Shown here: positions 15,734 through 23,128 of the stretch, in pieces
Layout of the letters: each line of letters begins with the position of its first letter
Position numbering within the stretch: position 1 is the stretch's first letter
NCBI GenBank assembly: GCA_964389305.1
Contig: CAYMEK010000047.1
Location: 1-34,992 of the forward strand
DNA length: 34,992 nucleotides
DNA from: CAYMEK01 sp964389305
GTDB taxonomy: Bacteria; Spirochaetota; Spirochaetia; SZUA-6; DRHE01
Direction of reading: 5' to 3'
Translations under genes and position numbers: made by a program
The notes under the pieces: generated by a model
What the model was told of the DNA's origin: nothing
The model's database searches: none
What the model saw: only the letters and a program-made list of their open reading frames with translations

Positions 15734-16405
15734 TCAAATAAACTCAGGTAATCCTTCGATAGCGACCGCTCGTACCGGACAGGAATCAAGTCCCTCAAAG
15801 GGCAGAGGTTCCGCGATCAGAAAGAATATGTCTTTTTCCAACTCGTCGAAGTTCTCCAGCACTTCAATAAAACAAATATCCTGAGCCATGGCGACATCGT
15901 GAAACTGCTTGAACTCTTCGACTTCGGTTTCAATGTCAACACCATCTGAGAAACCAATCAGTTTTACTCCTTTGTTAATCAGCCATTGCCCCATCTCGGC
16001 ATTCACGTATGGCCGGATTTCTTTTTCCGGGAAGCTAAAGGGTGGAAGGTGGTACGGAGTATCGACCAGAACGATGTCGCCTTTTTTGACCCGGCCGCCA
16101 TCAGCTTCATCCAGATGATAAGCACTGATCTTGGCGGCCGGTTCGATCGCAGTCAGTTTGAGCATCACACATCTACCCAAAAATTGGGTGGCCGGCAGAT
16201 CCGCAACACTTTTCCAATCGAGGTTCCAATGCCTAGGGGCCTCTAAATGAGTGCCGAGATGGCTGGTTAGGTCAATATCACAGTTATAATCATCCGTACG
16301 TTCCGAGTATTTAATACGGATCTCGCAGCGTCTGCCGCCCATTTTGTTCGGTATGATTCTTTTCGTGAGATCCACCACCCGTAAACCGTTAAGTTTCTCT
16401 ACCAT
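15734..16405 (-). CDS. Cyclase-family metal-dependent hydrolase (kynurenine formamidase-like)
   Basis: A 223-residue soluble protein. The metal-binding motif reads SHLGTHLEAPRHW, the family's HxGTHxDxPxH signature with Glu in place of Asp, and the pattern KKGDIVLVDTPYH and the C-terminal AEPLPFEGLDSCPVRAVAI also fit. The family includes kynurenine formamidase and polyketide 'cyclase' enzymes that hydrolyse or rearrange amides, lactones or similar bonds with Zn or Mn. Start ATG 16405 has AAAGAG upstream. It is the last gene of the minus-strand TRAP operon (63 bases after the TatD-like gene), so it probably processes the imported compound. The exact substrate is unknown. Confidence 0.85.
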   Translation of the reverse strand: MVEKLNGLRVVDLTKRIIPNKMGGRRCEIRIKYSERTDDYNCDIDLTSHLGTHLEAPRHWNLDWKSVADLPATQFLGRCVMLKLTAIEPAAKISAYHLDEADGGRVKKGDIVLVDTPYHLPPFSFPEKEIRPYVNAEMGQWLINKGVKLIGFSDGVDIETEVEEFKQFHDVAMAQDICFIEVLENFDELEKDIFFLIAEPLPFEGLDSCPVRAVAIEGLPEFI

Positions 16406-16468
16406 GTGGTATCTCTTTCCATGAAGTCGATGACGAAACCTTGCTTTAACGGCTCGGTACCCAACCCC

Positions 16469-17284
16469 CTAGGCCAAACCATAGGCTCGCCTTGGGTTAT
16501 CCCACAGCACCTCTTCTATTTTTTCCTCCGGCATTCCCATTCTTTTCAACTCAAAGGCAGTCCTAGCCACGGCAAGTGGATCCGATTCATTCAGAGTGGC
16601 GCTGTCACTATCCACGAGTATTCTGCTTCGATCACTCGCCTGGATTATTTCCGCGGCATCTATAGCCCGTACATCTCGATGGGGCTGCACTGTGATTCCG
16701 GCATAACAACCGGCATCAATGACCACCTTTACATTCATGCCATCTGAGTGATCAATAATCACCTGGCTCGGATCCAATTGGGTCTCTCTGATCATCGCCA
16801 AATAGCGCTCAGACCACTTAATCTTTTCTGTAAGCGGAGTATGAAAGCAAACCCGCTTCTTCAGATTTTTTGCCAGCTCTAGCTGTGTTTTAATAATTTC
16901 CTCTTGAACCTTGAGATCCGAGCAGGTGGGAGAGCTGGGCTCGAATCCTATCTCTCCAATACCGATGATCTGCTCCCTCTGCTGCAGGTAAGTTTCCAGC
17001 TTTTTCAGAGCTTCTCTATAATGCAGGGGCACTCCCACCATAGAAACCGCAACGCAGGCATAAGTGTCGATCATGAAATACTGCTTGGTCGTCCAGGCAC
17101 CAAATCCCAAAATCCGGTCGGCATACTCGAAAATGGCCTCAGGAGGAAAGTCCTTATTCATTTCAGGAACGACCTCCGGAATGGAGACCATGGCAACGAT
17201 TGCTTTAAAACCGGACATCGCCATTAATTGGAGTGAGTTGTGGTTCAATCCTTCTAGGTGAAGATGGGGATCCATAAGATTCAT
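16469..17284 (-). CDS. TatD-like metal-dependent hydrolase (amidohydrolase fold)
   Basis: A 271-residue protein with the TatD/amidohydrolase ligands in order: MDPHLHLEG (metal His pair) at the N-terminus, GIGEIGFEP (bridging Glu), VCFHTPL (His), VIIDHSDG (His), and ILVDSDSA (Asp). The C-terminal KIEEVLWDNPRRAYGL is the usual TatD ending. These are divalent-metal hydrolases; some cut DNA ends, others hydrolyse small molecules such as lactones. Between a TRAP transporter operon and a cyclase-family hydrolase, a small-molecule role is more likely than nuclease work (inference). GGTGGTGAG precedes the start. An 85-base gap separates it from the alcohol dehydrogenase. Confidence 0.82.
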   Translation of the reverse strand: MNLMDPHLHLEGLNHNSLQLMAMSGFKAIVAMVSIPEVVPEMNKDFPPEAIFEYADRILGFGAWTTKQYFMIDTYACVAVSMVGVPLHYREALKKLETYLQQREQIIGIGEIGFEPSSPTCSDLKVQEEIIKTQLELAKNLKKRVCFHTPLTEKIKWSERYLAMIRETQLDPSQVIIDHSDGMNVKVVIDAGCYAGITVQPHRDVRAIDAAEIIQASDRSRILVDSDSATLNESDPLAVARTAFELKRMGMPEEKIEEVLWDNPRRAYGLA

Positions 17285-17369
17285 TTTTTCTCACCACCGT
17301 TTCTAAAAATATAGTTTGTGCTACGTACAGAATCAGGTCCATTATCTTTCAGACCGTCCTATCAGCATC

Positions 17370-18539
17370 TTATAAAGCTGCCTTGTATATTTGAATGAAA
17401 TCCTCCCGGGACGGATCGCGGGGATTATTCTCCATACCGTACAATTGGTTTTCGAAGAGAAAGTCCAGGGCATCCGGTATATCCTCTTCGGTAAAACCGA
17501 TCTCCGTGGTCCGCAGGGGCATTTGGAGATCGCGGCACAAATCCCGGACCGCTCCGATCACCTTGCGGGCAGCTTCCATGGTGGAGCAGCCGCTCACCTC
17601 CTCTCCGATCAGTCGAGCCAGGCGGGCATACTTCTGCGCACAGGCAAGAAGGTTGAACTCCATAACATGGGGCAACAGGATAGCCAGGGCTGTACCGTGC
17701 GAAACATGGGTCTTAGCGGTCAAGGGATAGTTCATGGAATGGGCGATTCCGGCGGCTGAGCAGGTATGGGTGGCCATTCCCAACGCTGCTGCCAGACACA
17801 TATCATAGCGGGCCTCGAGGTGCTTGCGACCCTTGGCATAGGCCAGACGCAGACTCTTGAAGACGAGCTCTATGCCTTTCTCGGCGAACATGTCCGAAAG
17901 AATGTTGGACTTCCAACTTGAGTATGACTCAATGCAGTGAGCCAGCGCGTCGACACCGGTATCTGCCGTAACCCTGGGTGGCAGATCAAGAGTGAGGGTC
18001 GGATCGATTATAGTCAGATCTGAAGCGGTAAACCGGCTGAAAACCGGCTTTTTATATCCATCACGATCATCGGTGAGGATGGCTGGATGAGACCATTCAC
18101 TGCCCGTACCGGCAGTCGTGGGAATCAGCACCTTGAACAACCCGGGTTTCTGTACCTTGTCTCTTCCGATGAGCTCGTGGATATCCTGAGTATTGGTGAT
18201 CAATACACTGGCCAGCTTGGTTGTATCCATTGAGCTGCCACCTCCGATTCCGATAAGGGAATCGCAGCCTTCGCTTTTGGCGGTCCGAGCGCATTCCTCG
18301 ACCACCTTAGTTGGTGAATCCGCTTTACACTTTGAAAAAACGGCGTGTTCGATCATACTTTTTTGAAGCGATTCCACCGCCTTGGCGAAGGCTTCTGTTT
18401 TTACGACCGTGCTGCCGGTCACCAGAAGAGGTTTTTTCAAGCCCCGTTCTTGCAGTAGCCCACCGAGGTCATGGATAGCGTCTCGGCCGATCAAACTTTC
18501 CGGAATAAATGCCCAGTATTTTCGATCAAACTCGACCAT
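17370..18539 (-). CDS. Iron-containing alcohol dehydrogenase
   Basis: A 389-residue group III dehydrogenase of normal length. The NAD-binding motif GGGSSMDTTKLA follows SLIGI. Metal ligands are in DTGVDALAHCIESY (Asp, His), AAGIAHSMNYPL (His) and THVSHGTALAILLPH (His), all as in FucO/DhaT-type enzymes. It interconverts an alcohol and an aldehyde or ketone with NAD(P). It starts at ATG 18539 behind AAAGGAA and only 15 bases after the TRAP large permease, so it is firmly part of the transport operon and probably acts on the imported compound. It is a second family member, distinct from the one at 1-285. Confidence 0.92.
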   Translation of the reverse strand: MVEFDRKYWAFIPESLIGRDAIHDLGGLLQERGLKKPLLVTGSTVVKTEAFAKAVESLQKSMIEHAVFSKCKADSPTKVVEECARTAKSEGCDSLIGIGGGSSMDTTKLASVLITNTQDIHELIGRDKVQKPGLFKVLIPTTAGTGSEWSHPAILTDDRDGYKKPVFSRFTASDLTIIDPTLTLDLPPRVTADTGVDALAHCIESYSSWKSNILSDMFAEKGIELVFKSLRLAYAKGRKHLEARYDMCLAAALGMATHTCSAAGIAHSMNYPLTAKTHVSHGTALAILLPHVMEFNLLACAQKYARLARLIGEEVSGCSTMEAARKVIGAVRDLCRDLQMPLRTTEIGFTEEDIPDALDFLFENQLYGMENNPRDPSREDFIQIYKAAL

Positions 18540-18554
18540 GCCATTATTTCCTTT

Positions 18555-19892
18555 CTAGCCGCCGATCATGATACTTGGCAGCCACAAGACAGTGTTGGGA
18601 AACAGGGAGCAGATGAGCAGGCCGACTAGGATCAGAAGAACAAACGGCACCACTCCTTTGATCATGTGCCCCATGTTCACTCCCAGCTCAGGCTTGACCG
18701 CACCTCGGAAGTAAAACAGGGCAGGTGCCACCGGCGGGGTGAGAAATGAGGTCTGAAGAGCTACACACATCATGAGCGCGAACCATAAGGGGTTGAATCC
18801 GAGCTCGACCATGATCGGAGTCACGATAGGAACTAGAATGAAGAGAACACCGATCCACTCCATCACCATTCCGAGCAGAACTGCGAGCAGCAGTACAATG
18901 CTCAGGATCCCCCAGCGTCCGATAGGAGCGTTCAGGAGAAGCTGGCTGATCACTTCTCCTCCCCCGGCCCTAATGAACACGCCCACAAAGGCGAAAGCCA
19001 TCGGCCCGACGAGCATGACCATACCGCTGATCTTCACGGTCTGCATCGCTGCATCCTTGAGATTCTTCCAGGTGAGTTTCCGGTAAGCCAACGCCAAAAG
19101 AATAGAGGCAAGTGCCCCTATGCTCGCCGCCTGGGTTGGTGGGGCTATGCCGAGAAAGATAACCCCAAGAACAGACATAATCAGCGCTGCCGGCGGTAAC
19201 AGAGCAACTACAAGCTTTTTCAGAATTTGAAGCATGTCCCGTCTTTGCTCCCGGGGTACAGCCGGGCCGAAGGAAGGCTTGATCCGACAGACGATCGCGA
19301 TATAGATACAGTACAAAGCAGAGAGCACAAAACCGGGCAGGAAGGCGCCCATGAGTAGTTTCCCGACAGAGAGGGAAGCCAGAGGTCCATACACGACTAA
19401 CATGACGCTCGGTGGGATCAGGATACCCAACGTGCCTCCGGCCATGACCGAACCTGCGGCCAGGCTCTTGTCGTATTTCTTTTCCATCATGGACGGCAGA
19501 GCTACCAGGGTAAGCATGGTTACGGATGCACCGAGGATACCGACAGCGGCGGCAAGCACCGTGCCGATAAGAACAGTGGCGATAGCGAGTCCTCCCTTGA
19601 GCCTGCCCAGAGCCCCGTACAGAGCATCGAAAAGATCATCGGCTATCCCGGAGTGTTCAAGCATGCTTCCCATAAACACGAACATCGGAATGGCCAGGAA
19701 GGGGTAGTTCATGAGAAGCTCGTATGTTCTGCTGTAAAACAGTTCAAAGGTCGGCACCATGCCGAATATCGCCACTCCTGCTACCAATCCGACAAAACCG
19801 ACGACTATGGCCAGAGGGTATCCGATCATGACCCCACAGAGAACCCCACCCAACATCAGGGCTGCTGTCAGAATTTGACCCGAACTTACCAT
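18555..19892 (-). CDS. TRAP transporter large permease (DctM family)
   Basis: A 445-residue, highly hydrophobic protein with about 12 membrane segments, the family's size. Hallmarks are MFVFMGSMLEHSGIADDLFDAL near residue 50-75, ATVLIGTVLAAAVGILGASV, AGGTLGILIPPSVMLVVYG, and the late FLTPPVAPALFYFRG. It forms the Na+/H+-driven channel for a small acidic or hydroxylated compound delivered by the binding protein. GAGGTG precedes ATG 19892. It lies 16 bases after the small permease and 15 bases before the alcohol dehydrogenase. Confidence 0.95.
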   Translation of the reverse strand: MVSSGQILTAALMLGGVLCGVMIGYPLAIVVGFVGLVAGVAIFGMVPTFELFYSRTYELLMNYPFLAIPMFVFMGSMLEHSGIADDLFDALYGALGRLKGGLAIATVLIGTVLAAAVGILGASVTMLTLVALPSMMEKKYDKSLAAGSVMAGGTLGILIPPSVMLVVYGPLASLSVGKLLMGAFLPGFVLSALYCIYIAIVCRIKPSFGPAVPREQRRDMLQILKKLVVALLPPAALIMSVLGVIFLGIAPPTQAASIGALASILLALAYRKLTWKNLKDAAMQTVKISGMVMLVGPMAFAFVGVFIRAGGGEVISQLLLNAPIGRWGILSIVLLLAVLLGMVMEWIGVLFILVPIVTPIMVELGFNPLWFALMMCVALQTSFLTPPVAPALFYFRGAVKPELGVNMGHMIKGVVPFVLLILVGLLICSLFPNTVLWLPSIMIGG

Positions 19893-19908
19893 GATACCAA
19901 CACCTCGT

Positions 19909-20448
19909 TTATTGCTTTACGTTTAGTTTTTTCTTCCTGTGATACTCGAGAAGCGCTCTAATGTCGGTGATCAGACGCGACACGGTTTGAAGCGCGAATA
20001 ATAGGATTCCTATTAGGATGACTGTCTTCAGGGGAGCAAGCGGTGGATACCAGGTGGTCTCAATGGATTTCTCACCGATTTCCCAGGATCTCCACATCCT
20101 CTTGAAGGAAATATAAATGAGAGCTCCCATGAGCGGCAGGTGTACACAGATTGCACACACTATATCGATGATCTTGCGTGCTGACTCAGAAAGCGCGTTA
20201 TAGATCAGATCTATCTTTACGTGCCGATCCGTATGGTGCAGGTAGGCCCATGAAAGAACATACATAGTTGCACCGGACATCAAAAGAAGCTCATATCCCC
20301 ATTCTGTCGGCCGGTTGAAGACGAATCTGGCAACTACTTCGTACACTCCTACGCCTACCAATCCGAGTGAGATCCATTTTATCGATTCACCTACTCTCAT
20401 GCTGAGGCCATTAACAATACGGACGAACCCATCAAGAAACCTGTTCAT
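19909..20448 (-). CDS. TRAP transporter small permease (DctQ family)
   Basis: A 179-residue protein with four membrane segments (for example WISLGLVGVGVYEVVARFVF and ELLLMSGATMYVLSWAYLHH), followed by the typical DRHVKIDLIYNALSESARK. It is the small membrane subunit that partners the DctM-type protein. The frame extends to a GTG at 20460, but GGAGG abuts that codon. ATG 20448, 11 bases after the same GGAGG, is a better start. It is 77 bases after the binding-protein gene. Confidence 0.9.
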   Translation of the reverse strand: MNRFLDGFVRIVNGLSMRVGESIKWISLGLVGVGVYEVVARFVFNRPTEWGYELLLMSGATMYVLSWAYLHHTDRHVKIDLIYNALSESARKIIDIVCAICVHLPLMGALIYISFKRMWRSWEIGEKSIETTWYPPLAPLKTVILIGILLFALQTVSRLITDIRALLEYHRKKKLNVKQ

Positions 20449-20537
20449 CGCCGGAATCACCTCCGTCCTCCAGATGAAAACGAGGGGAAGGACAGATTAG
20501 AAGCCCGCCTCCCCCCTTTAGAAAAAAGCCTACAGAA

Positions 20538-21617
20538 TTAAAGCTTGTTATACACGTCGTCTATCATCGCTTTCCATTTTCGCCTTGATTCGTAGACTTT
20601 TGCGTAGAAAGGATCTGTAGCGGCCCGATCCTTGTACATCTCCTCCGCCAGCTTCATCATGGCCTCTTCCACATCTTTCGGAGGACTGCTGATCTTGGCT
20701 CCCTTGCTCTCGTACAGCTGGATTGCCTCTCCATCCGCTTGAGCGATCCTACCATAGAAGTGCCAGGCCTCTGATAGAAAGGATGTTTGTACAATCTCCT
20801 GAAGATCTGCCGATAATTCTTCCCATTTACTCTTGTTGACCAGGATCATACTCATCGAGCACGGCTGCCGAACCGGAGAAAGGTAGAGATATTTCACAAC
20901 CTCATGCAGACCAATGCTGGTGTCACCGGCCGGTGACATAAACTGAAAGGCATCGATAGTACCCCTGCCCATCGCTTCATAGAGCTCGCCGCCAGGGATC
21001 ATGGTGACAGAGGCTCCCATCTGGGAGAAGATCTCACCGTCATCACCGGCGGTTCGAATTTTCATTCCTTTTATGTCTTTCATGGAGTTGATCGGCTTGA
21101 TAGTGCTTAAAAAAATCTCTGGTGGATACAAGAATGCTGCGTCAGTGATATGGATATTGTACTTGTCACCCAGCATCTCGCGGGCCAGCTCGACACCGCC
21201 CCCTTCCAGGAACCAGAGGTAATGTTCCGCAGCGCTCATACCGGCAATCTCCATGTCGAAAAGAGCGGCCACGAGCCACTTGTCTCTCCAATATGCGCTG
21301 GTATCCAAAGCAAAATCGAGGGTTCCACTGTCAACCGCATCGAATTGCTTGGTTGCGGCAACAATGGAGCCTGCCGGATTCGGTTTGACGACCAGACGGC
21401 CGGAACTCTGCAGATTGATCAAATCACAGGCTCTCTTGAAGGCGTCATATTCAATACTACCTGCCGAGAATTGACACTGCCCGGTCCAGGTGATTGCCTC
21501 CTGCTGCGAAGCTGCCTGGGCTGCCTCTTTCTCACCGCGCGCAGCGCCACCGCAGCCGACAAAAATGAGGACAATGGCGAGCACCAGGAAAACCAACAAC
21601 GAACTCTTTTTAACCAT
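20538..21617 (-). CDS. TRAP transporter solute-binding protein (DctP family), lipoprotein
   Basis: A 359-residue protein from ATG 21617, which has GGAGG with a 9-base gap; the open frame runs 24 codons further without a signal. MVKKSSLLVFLVLAIVLIF leads to VGC, a lipobox, so it is probably membrane-anchored outside the cytoplasm. Family features include the ordered DSGTLDFALDTSAYW, MKDIKGMKIRTAGDDGEIF with the conserved Arg that pairs with a substrate carboxylate, and ELYEAMGRGTIDAFQF. It captures the solute for the TRAP permeases. The binding Arg suggests a carboxylate ligand; the identity is unknown. It is the first gene of the operon, behind a near-consensus promoter. Confidence 0.93.
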   Translation of the reverse strand: MVKKSSLLVFLVLAIVLIFVGCGGAARGEKEAAQAASQQEAITWTGQCQFSAGSIEYDAFKRACDLINLQSSGRLVVKPNPAGSIVAATKQFDAVDSGTLDFALDTSAYWRDKWLVAALFDMEIAGMSAAEHYLWFLEGGGVELAREMLGDKYNIHITDAAFLYPPEIFLSTIKPINSMKDIKGMKIRTAGDDGEIFSQMGASVTMIPGGELYEAMGRGTIDAFQFMSPAGDTSIGLHEVVKYLYLSPVRQPCSMSMILVNKSKWEELSADLQEIVQTSFLSEAWHFYGRIAQADGEAIQLYESKGAKISSPPKDVEEAMMKLAEEMYKDRAATDPFYAKVYESRRKWKAMIDDVYNKL

Positions 21618-21648
21618 GGGAACCATCCTCCTTGATTCGTTTTGGGAG

Positions 21649-21677
21649 AGTATATCAGACTGAATCGAACTTGTCAA
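21649..21677 (-). promoter_or_regulatory. Promoter of the TRAP operon
   Basis: On the minus strand TTGACA (21677-21672) and TATACT (21654-21649) are 17 bases apart. The predicted transcript starts near 21642, leaving a leader of about 25 bases with the GGAGG ribosome site of the binding-protein gene. Confidence 0.75.
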
Positions 21678-21789
21678 CATATTATACAAGCAACTTGTCT
21701 ATCAGGCTATTTTGAGATCTTTCTTCTGTCTCATCCTATCTAGGTCTGATTGACAAACAATTCTTAGACTAATATGCTAGTTAGACAAG
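21670..21789. promoter_or_regulatory. Cluster of CTTGT/ACAAG half-sites between divergent promoters, probable GntR operators
   Basis: CTTGT occurs at 21670-21674 and 21694-21698, ACAAG at 21686-21690 and 21785-21789. CTTGTCTA (21694-21701) is the exact reverse complement of TAGACAAG (21782-21789). ATTGACAAACAAT (21749-21761) and TTAGACTAA (21764-21772) are further near-palindromes. They overlap the -35 and start regions of both promoters, the expected place for an autoregulating FCD-type GntR repressor. Confidence 0.55.
21750..21778 (+). promoter_or_regulatory. Promoter of the GntR regulator gene
   Basis: TTGACA (21750-21755) and TATGCT (21773-21778) are 17 bases apart; transcription should start near 21785, about 33 bases before ATG 21818. 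The repeated TAGACAAG lies across the predicted start point. Confidence 0.7.
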
Positions 21790-21817
21790 CAGACTAGATG
21801 GGGGAGAAAAAAGCAAG

Positions 21818-22543
21818 ATGGAGAAGTTGAACAGATCTTCTCTGGCTCAACAAATAGCAGAACAAATCATAGGAGGCATCTATGCCGGGAAATTTAAACC
21901 ATCGAGCATGCTTCCGTCCGAGAATGAGCTTAGCGCCCAATACGAAGTAAGCAGACCGGTGGTAAGGGAAGCATTGCAATATCTTATTGCGCAGGGTTTT
22001 ATCGAGATCATCAGAGGTAAGGGATCTTACGTTCAGGAGGTCAATGATAAGCCTTTACGGCTGTTCTTCAAGCGGGCCATAAACGCGGATCCCAATGCGT
22101 GGATTGCGCTGGAGGAAGTGCGGGAACCGCTGGAAAAGAAGAGTGCTTTTCTGGCCGCCCAAAGACGAACAGATGATGAATTAGTCGTATTGGAAGAAAT
22201 TATACAAGAAATCACTGCCTATAAGAAGATTGCCCAAGAACAACACCGATATGAGGAGTATGCCTCCTTGGACGTCAAGTTTCATGTAGAGGTGGCGAAA
22301 ACTTCAAAAAACGACTTCCTTTTCCACTTGATCAACTCCATCAGGCAATCTCTGACCGCCATGAATATCCAACTCTTGTCATCTTGCCTGCACAGCTACA
22401 TTCCTCTCCTGGTTGACGCCCACAGGGAGATTTTTGAAGCGATCAGGGACGGAGAACCCCGTAAAGCAGAGGAGGCGATGCATAAACACTACGAGCTAGT
22501 GTACAAAGGGATCCGCATCTTTCAAGAGACTAAAACCTATTGA
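21818..22543 (+). CDS. GntR-family transcriptional regulator, FadR/FCD subgroup
   Basis: A 241-residue DNA-binding protein. The winged helix-turn-helix (residues about 8-72) has MLPSENELSAQYEVSRPVVREAL and FIEIIRGKGSYV. The C-terminal FCD all-helical domain follows, with metal/ligand residues in LDVKFHVEVAK (Asp, His), and DAHREIFEAIRDGEPRKAEEAMHKHY near the end, where the conserved histidines sit. This subgroup binds a small carboxylic acid, often with a metal, and releases DNA. It is transcribed divergently from the TRAP operon over a shared 200-base region with repeated half-sites, so it very likely controls that operon and itself. GGGGGAG precedes the start by 11 bases. Confidence 0.93.
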   Translation: MEKLNRSSLAQQIAEQIIGGIYAGKFKPSSMLPSENELSAQYEVSRPVVREALQYLIAQGFIEIIRGKGSYVQEVNDKPLRLFFKRAINADPNAWIALEEVREPLEKKSAFLAAQRRTDDELVVLEEIIQEITAYKKIAQEQHRYEEYASLDVKFHVEVAKTSKNDFLFHLINSIRQSLTAMNIQLLSSCLHSYIPLLVDAHREIFEAIRDGEPRKAEEAMHKHYELVYKGIRIFQETKTY

Positions 22544-23128
22544 CTGTACAGCGCGGCAAATCACAGCCAGTACAAAGATAGTGCTGTTTTGACGTCTCTA
22601 CATCCCGTCTATACCCAGCAATGCCTACCCGAAGTCAGGTGCGCTGCATGAGGACATACAGAGACAACTCACCGTTTTACTTCAGAGTGAGTCAGCTTTA
22701 TGCAGACTATACAACAGGATACGCTACCAAAATTTGTGTCCGGGACACGGGGAAGTCGGCAGCGACGGAATCGTAGGCAGATACGAATACAGTAGTGATC
22801 GGTACGTAATCATCCAACCGGAAGAGCTGGATAAGGCGAGAAGCGAGAGCGACAAGTCGATCAACATCGACGGCTTCATCGACGCCAAGAAGCTGGATCT
22901 GATCTATCAAAGCGGTAAAACTTACGACCTTTTTAATCTTCAGGCTGCCGGTAACACTCGATGCCTTCGACCAGCCAGCCACACCACATTGTCTTACTCC
23001 GCAGAGAAGAAGGCGTAGGGACGTAGCATTTGGCAATGCGCGTTCTTGAACTTTTCAGGCTCCGACATTACACTTTCGCCCAGATTCGCTGGGCGCCGCA
23101 CCGTTTACCTTCCACCGCAGGATCTACC
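22544..23128. other. Intergenic debris between the GntR gene and the giant activator
   Basis: No intact gene is visible over 585 bases. A short weak stem ACAGC/GCTGT followed by TTTT (22563-22590) may end the GntR transcript. The middle contains the Ku remnant described separately. The last 100 bases lead into the activator; the only ribosome-like sequence there is GCAGGAT before ATG 23129. Confidence 0.5.
22698..22931 (+). pseudogene. Truncated Ku-type DNA end-binding protein gene
   Basis: The frame reads LCRLYNRIRYQNLCPGHGEV, then a Ku-specific core: IVGRYEYSSDRYVIIQPEEL followed by ARSESDKSINIDGFID and LDLIYQSGKTYDL. Bacterial Ku proteins carry the same order (RIRY..VCP, GYEY..YVVL..EEL, R..TIDI..FVD...IDPIY..K.YYL). 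Ku binds broken DNA ends and recruits ligase LigD for non-homologous end joining. Only about 80 of the usual 260-290 residues remain. After YDL the frame (open to 23018) no longer resembles Ku, and no proper start codon precedes it. It is a dead fragment at the right border of the A+T-rich block. No LigD is in this window. Confidence 0.75.
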
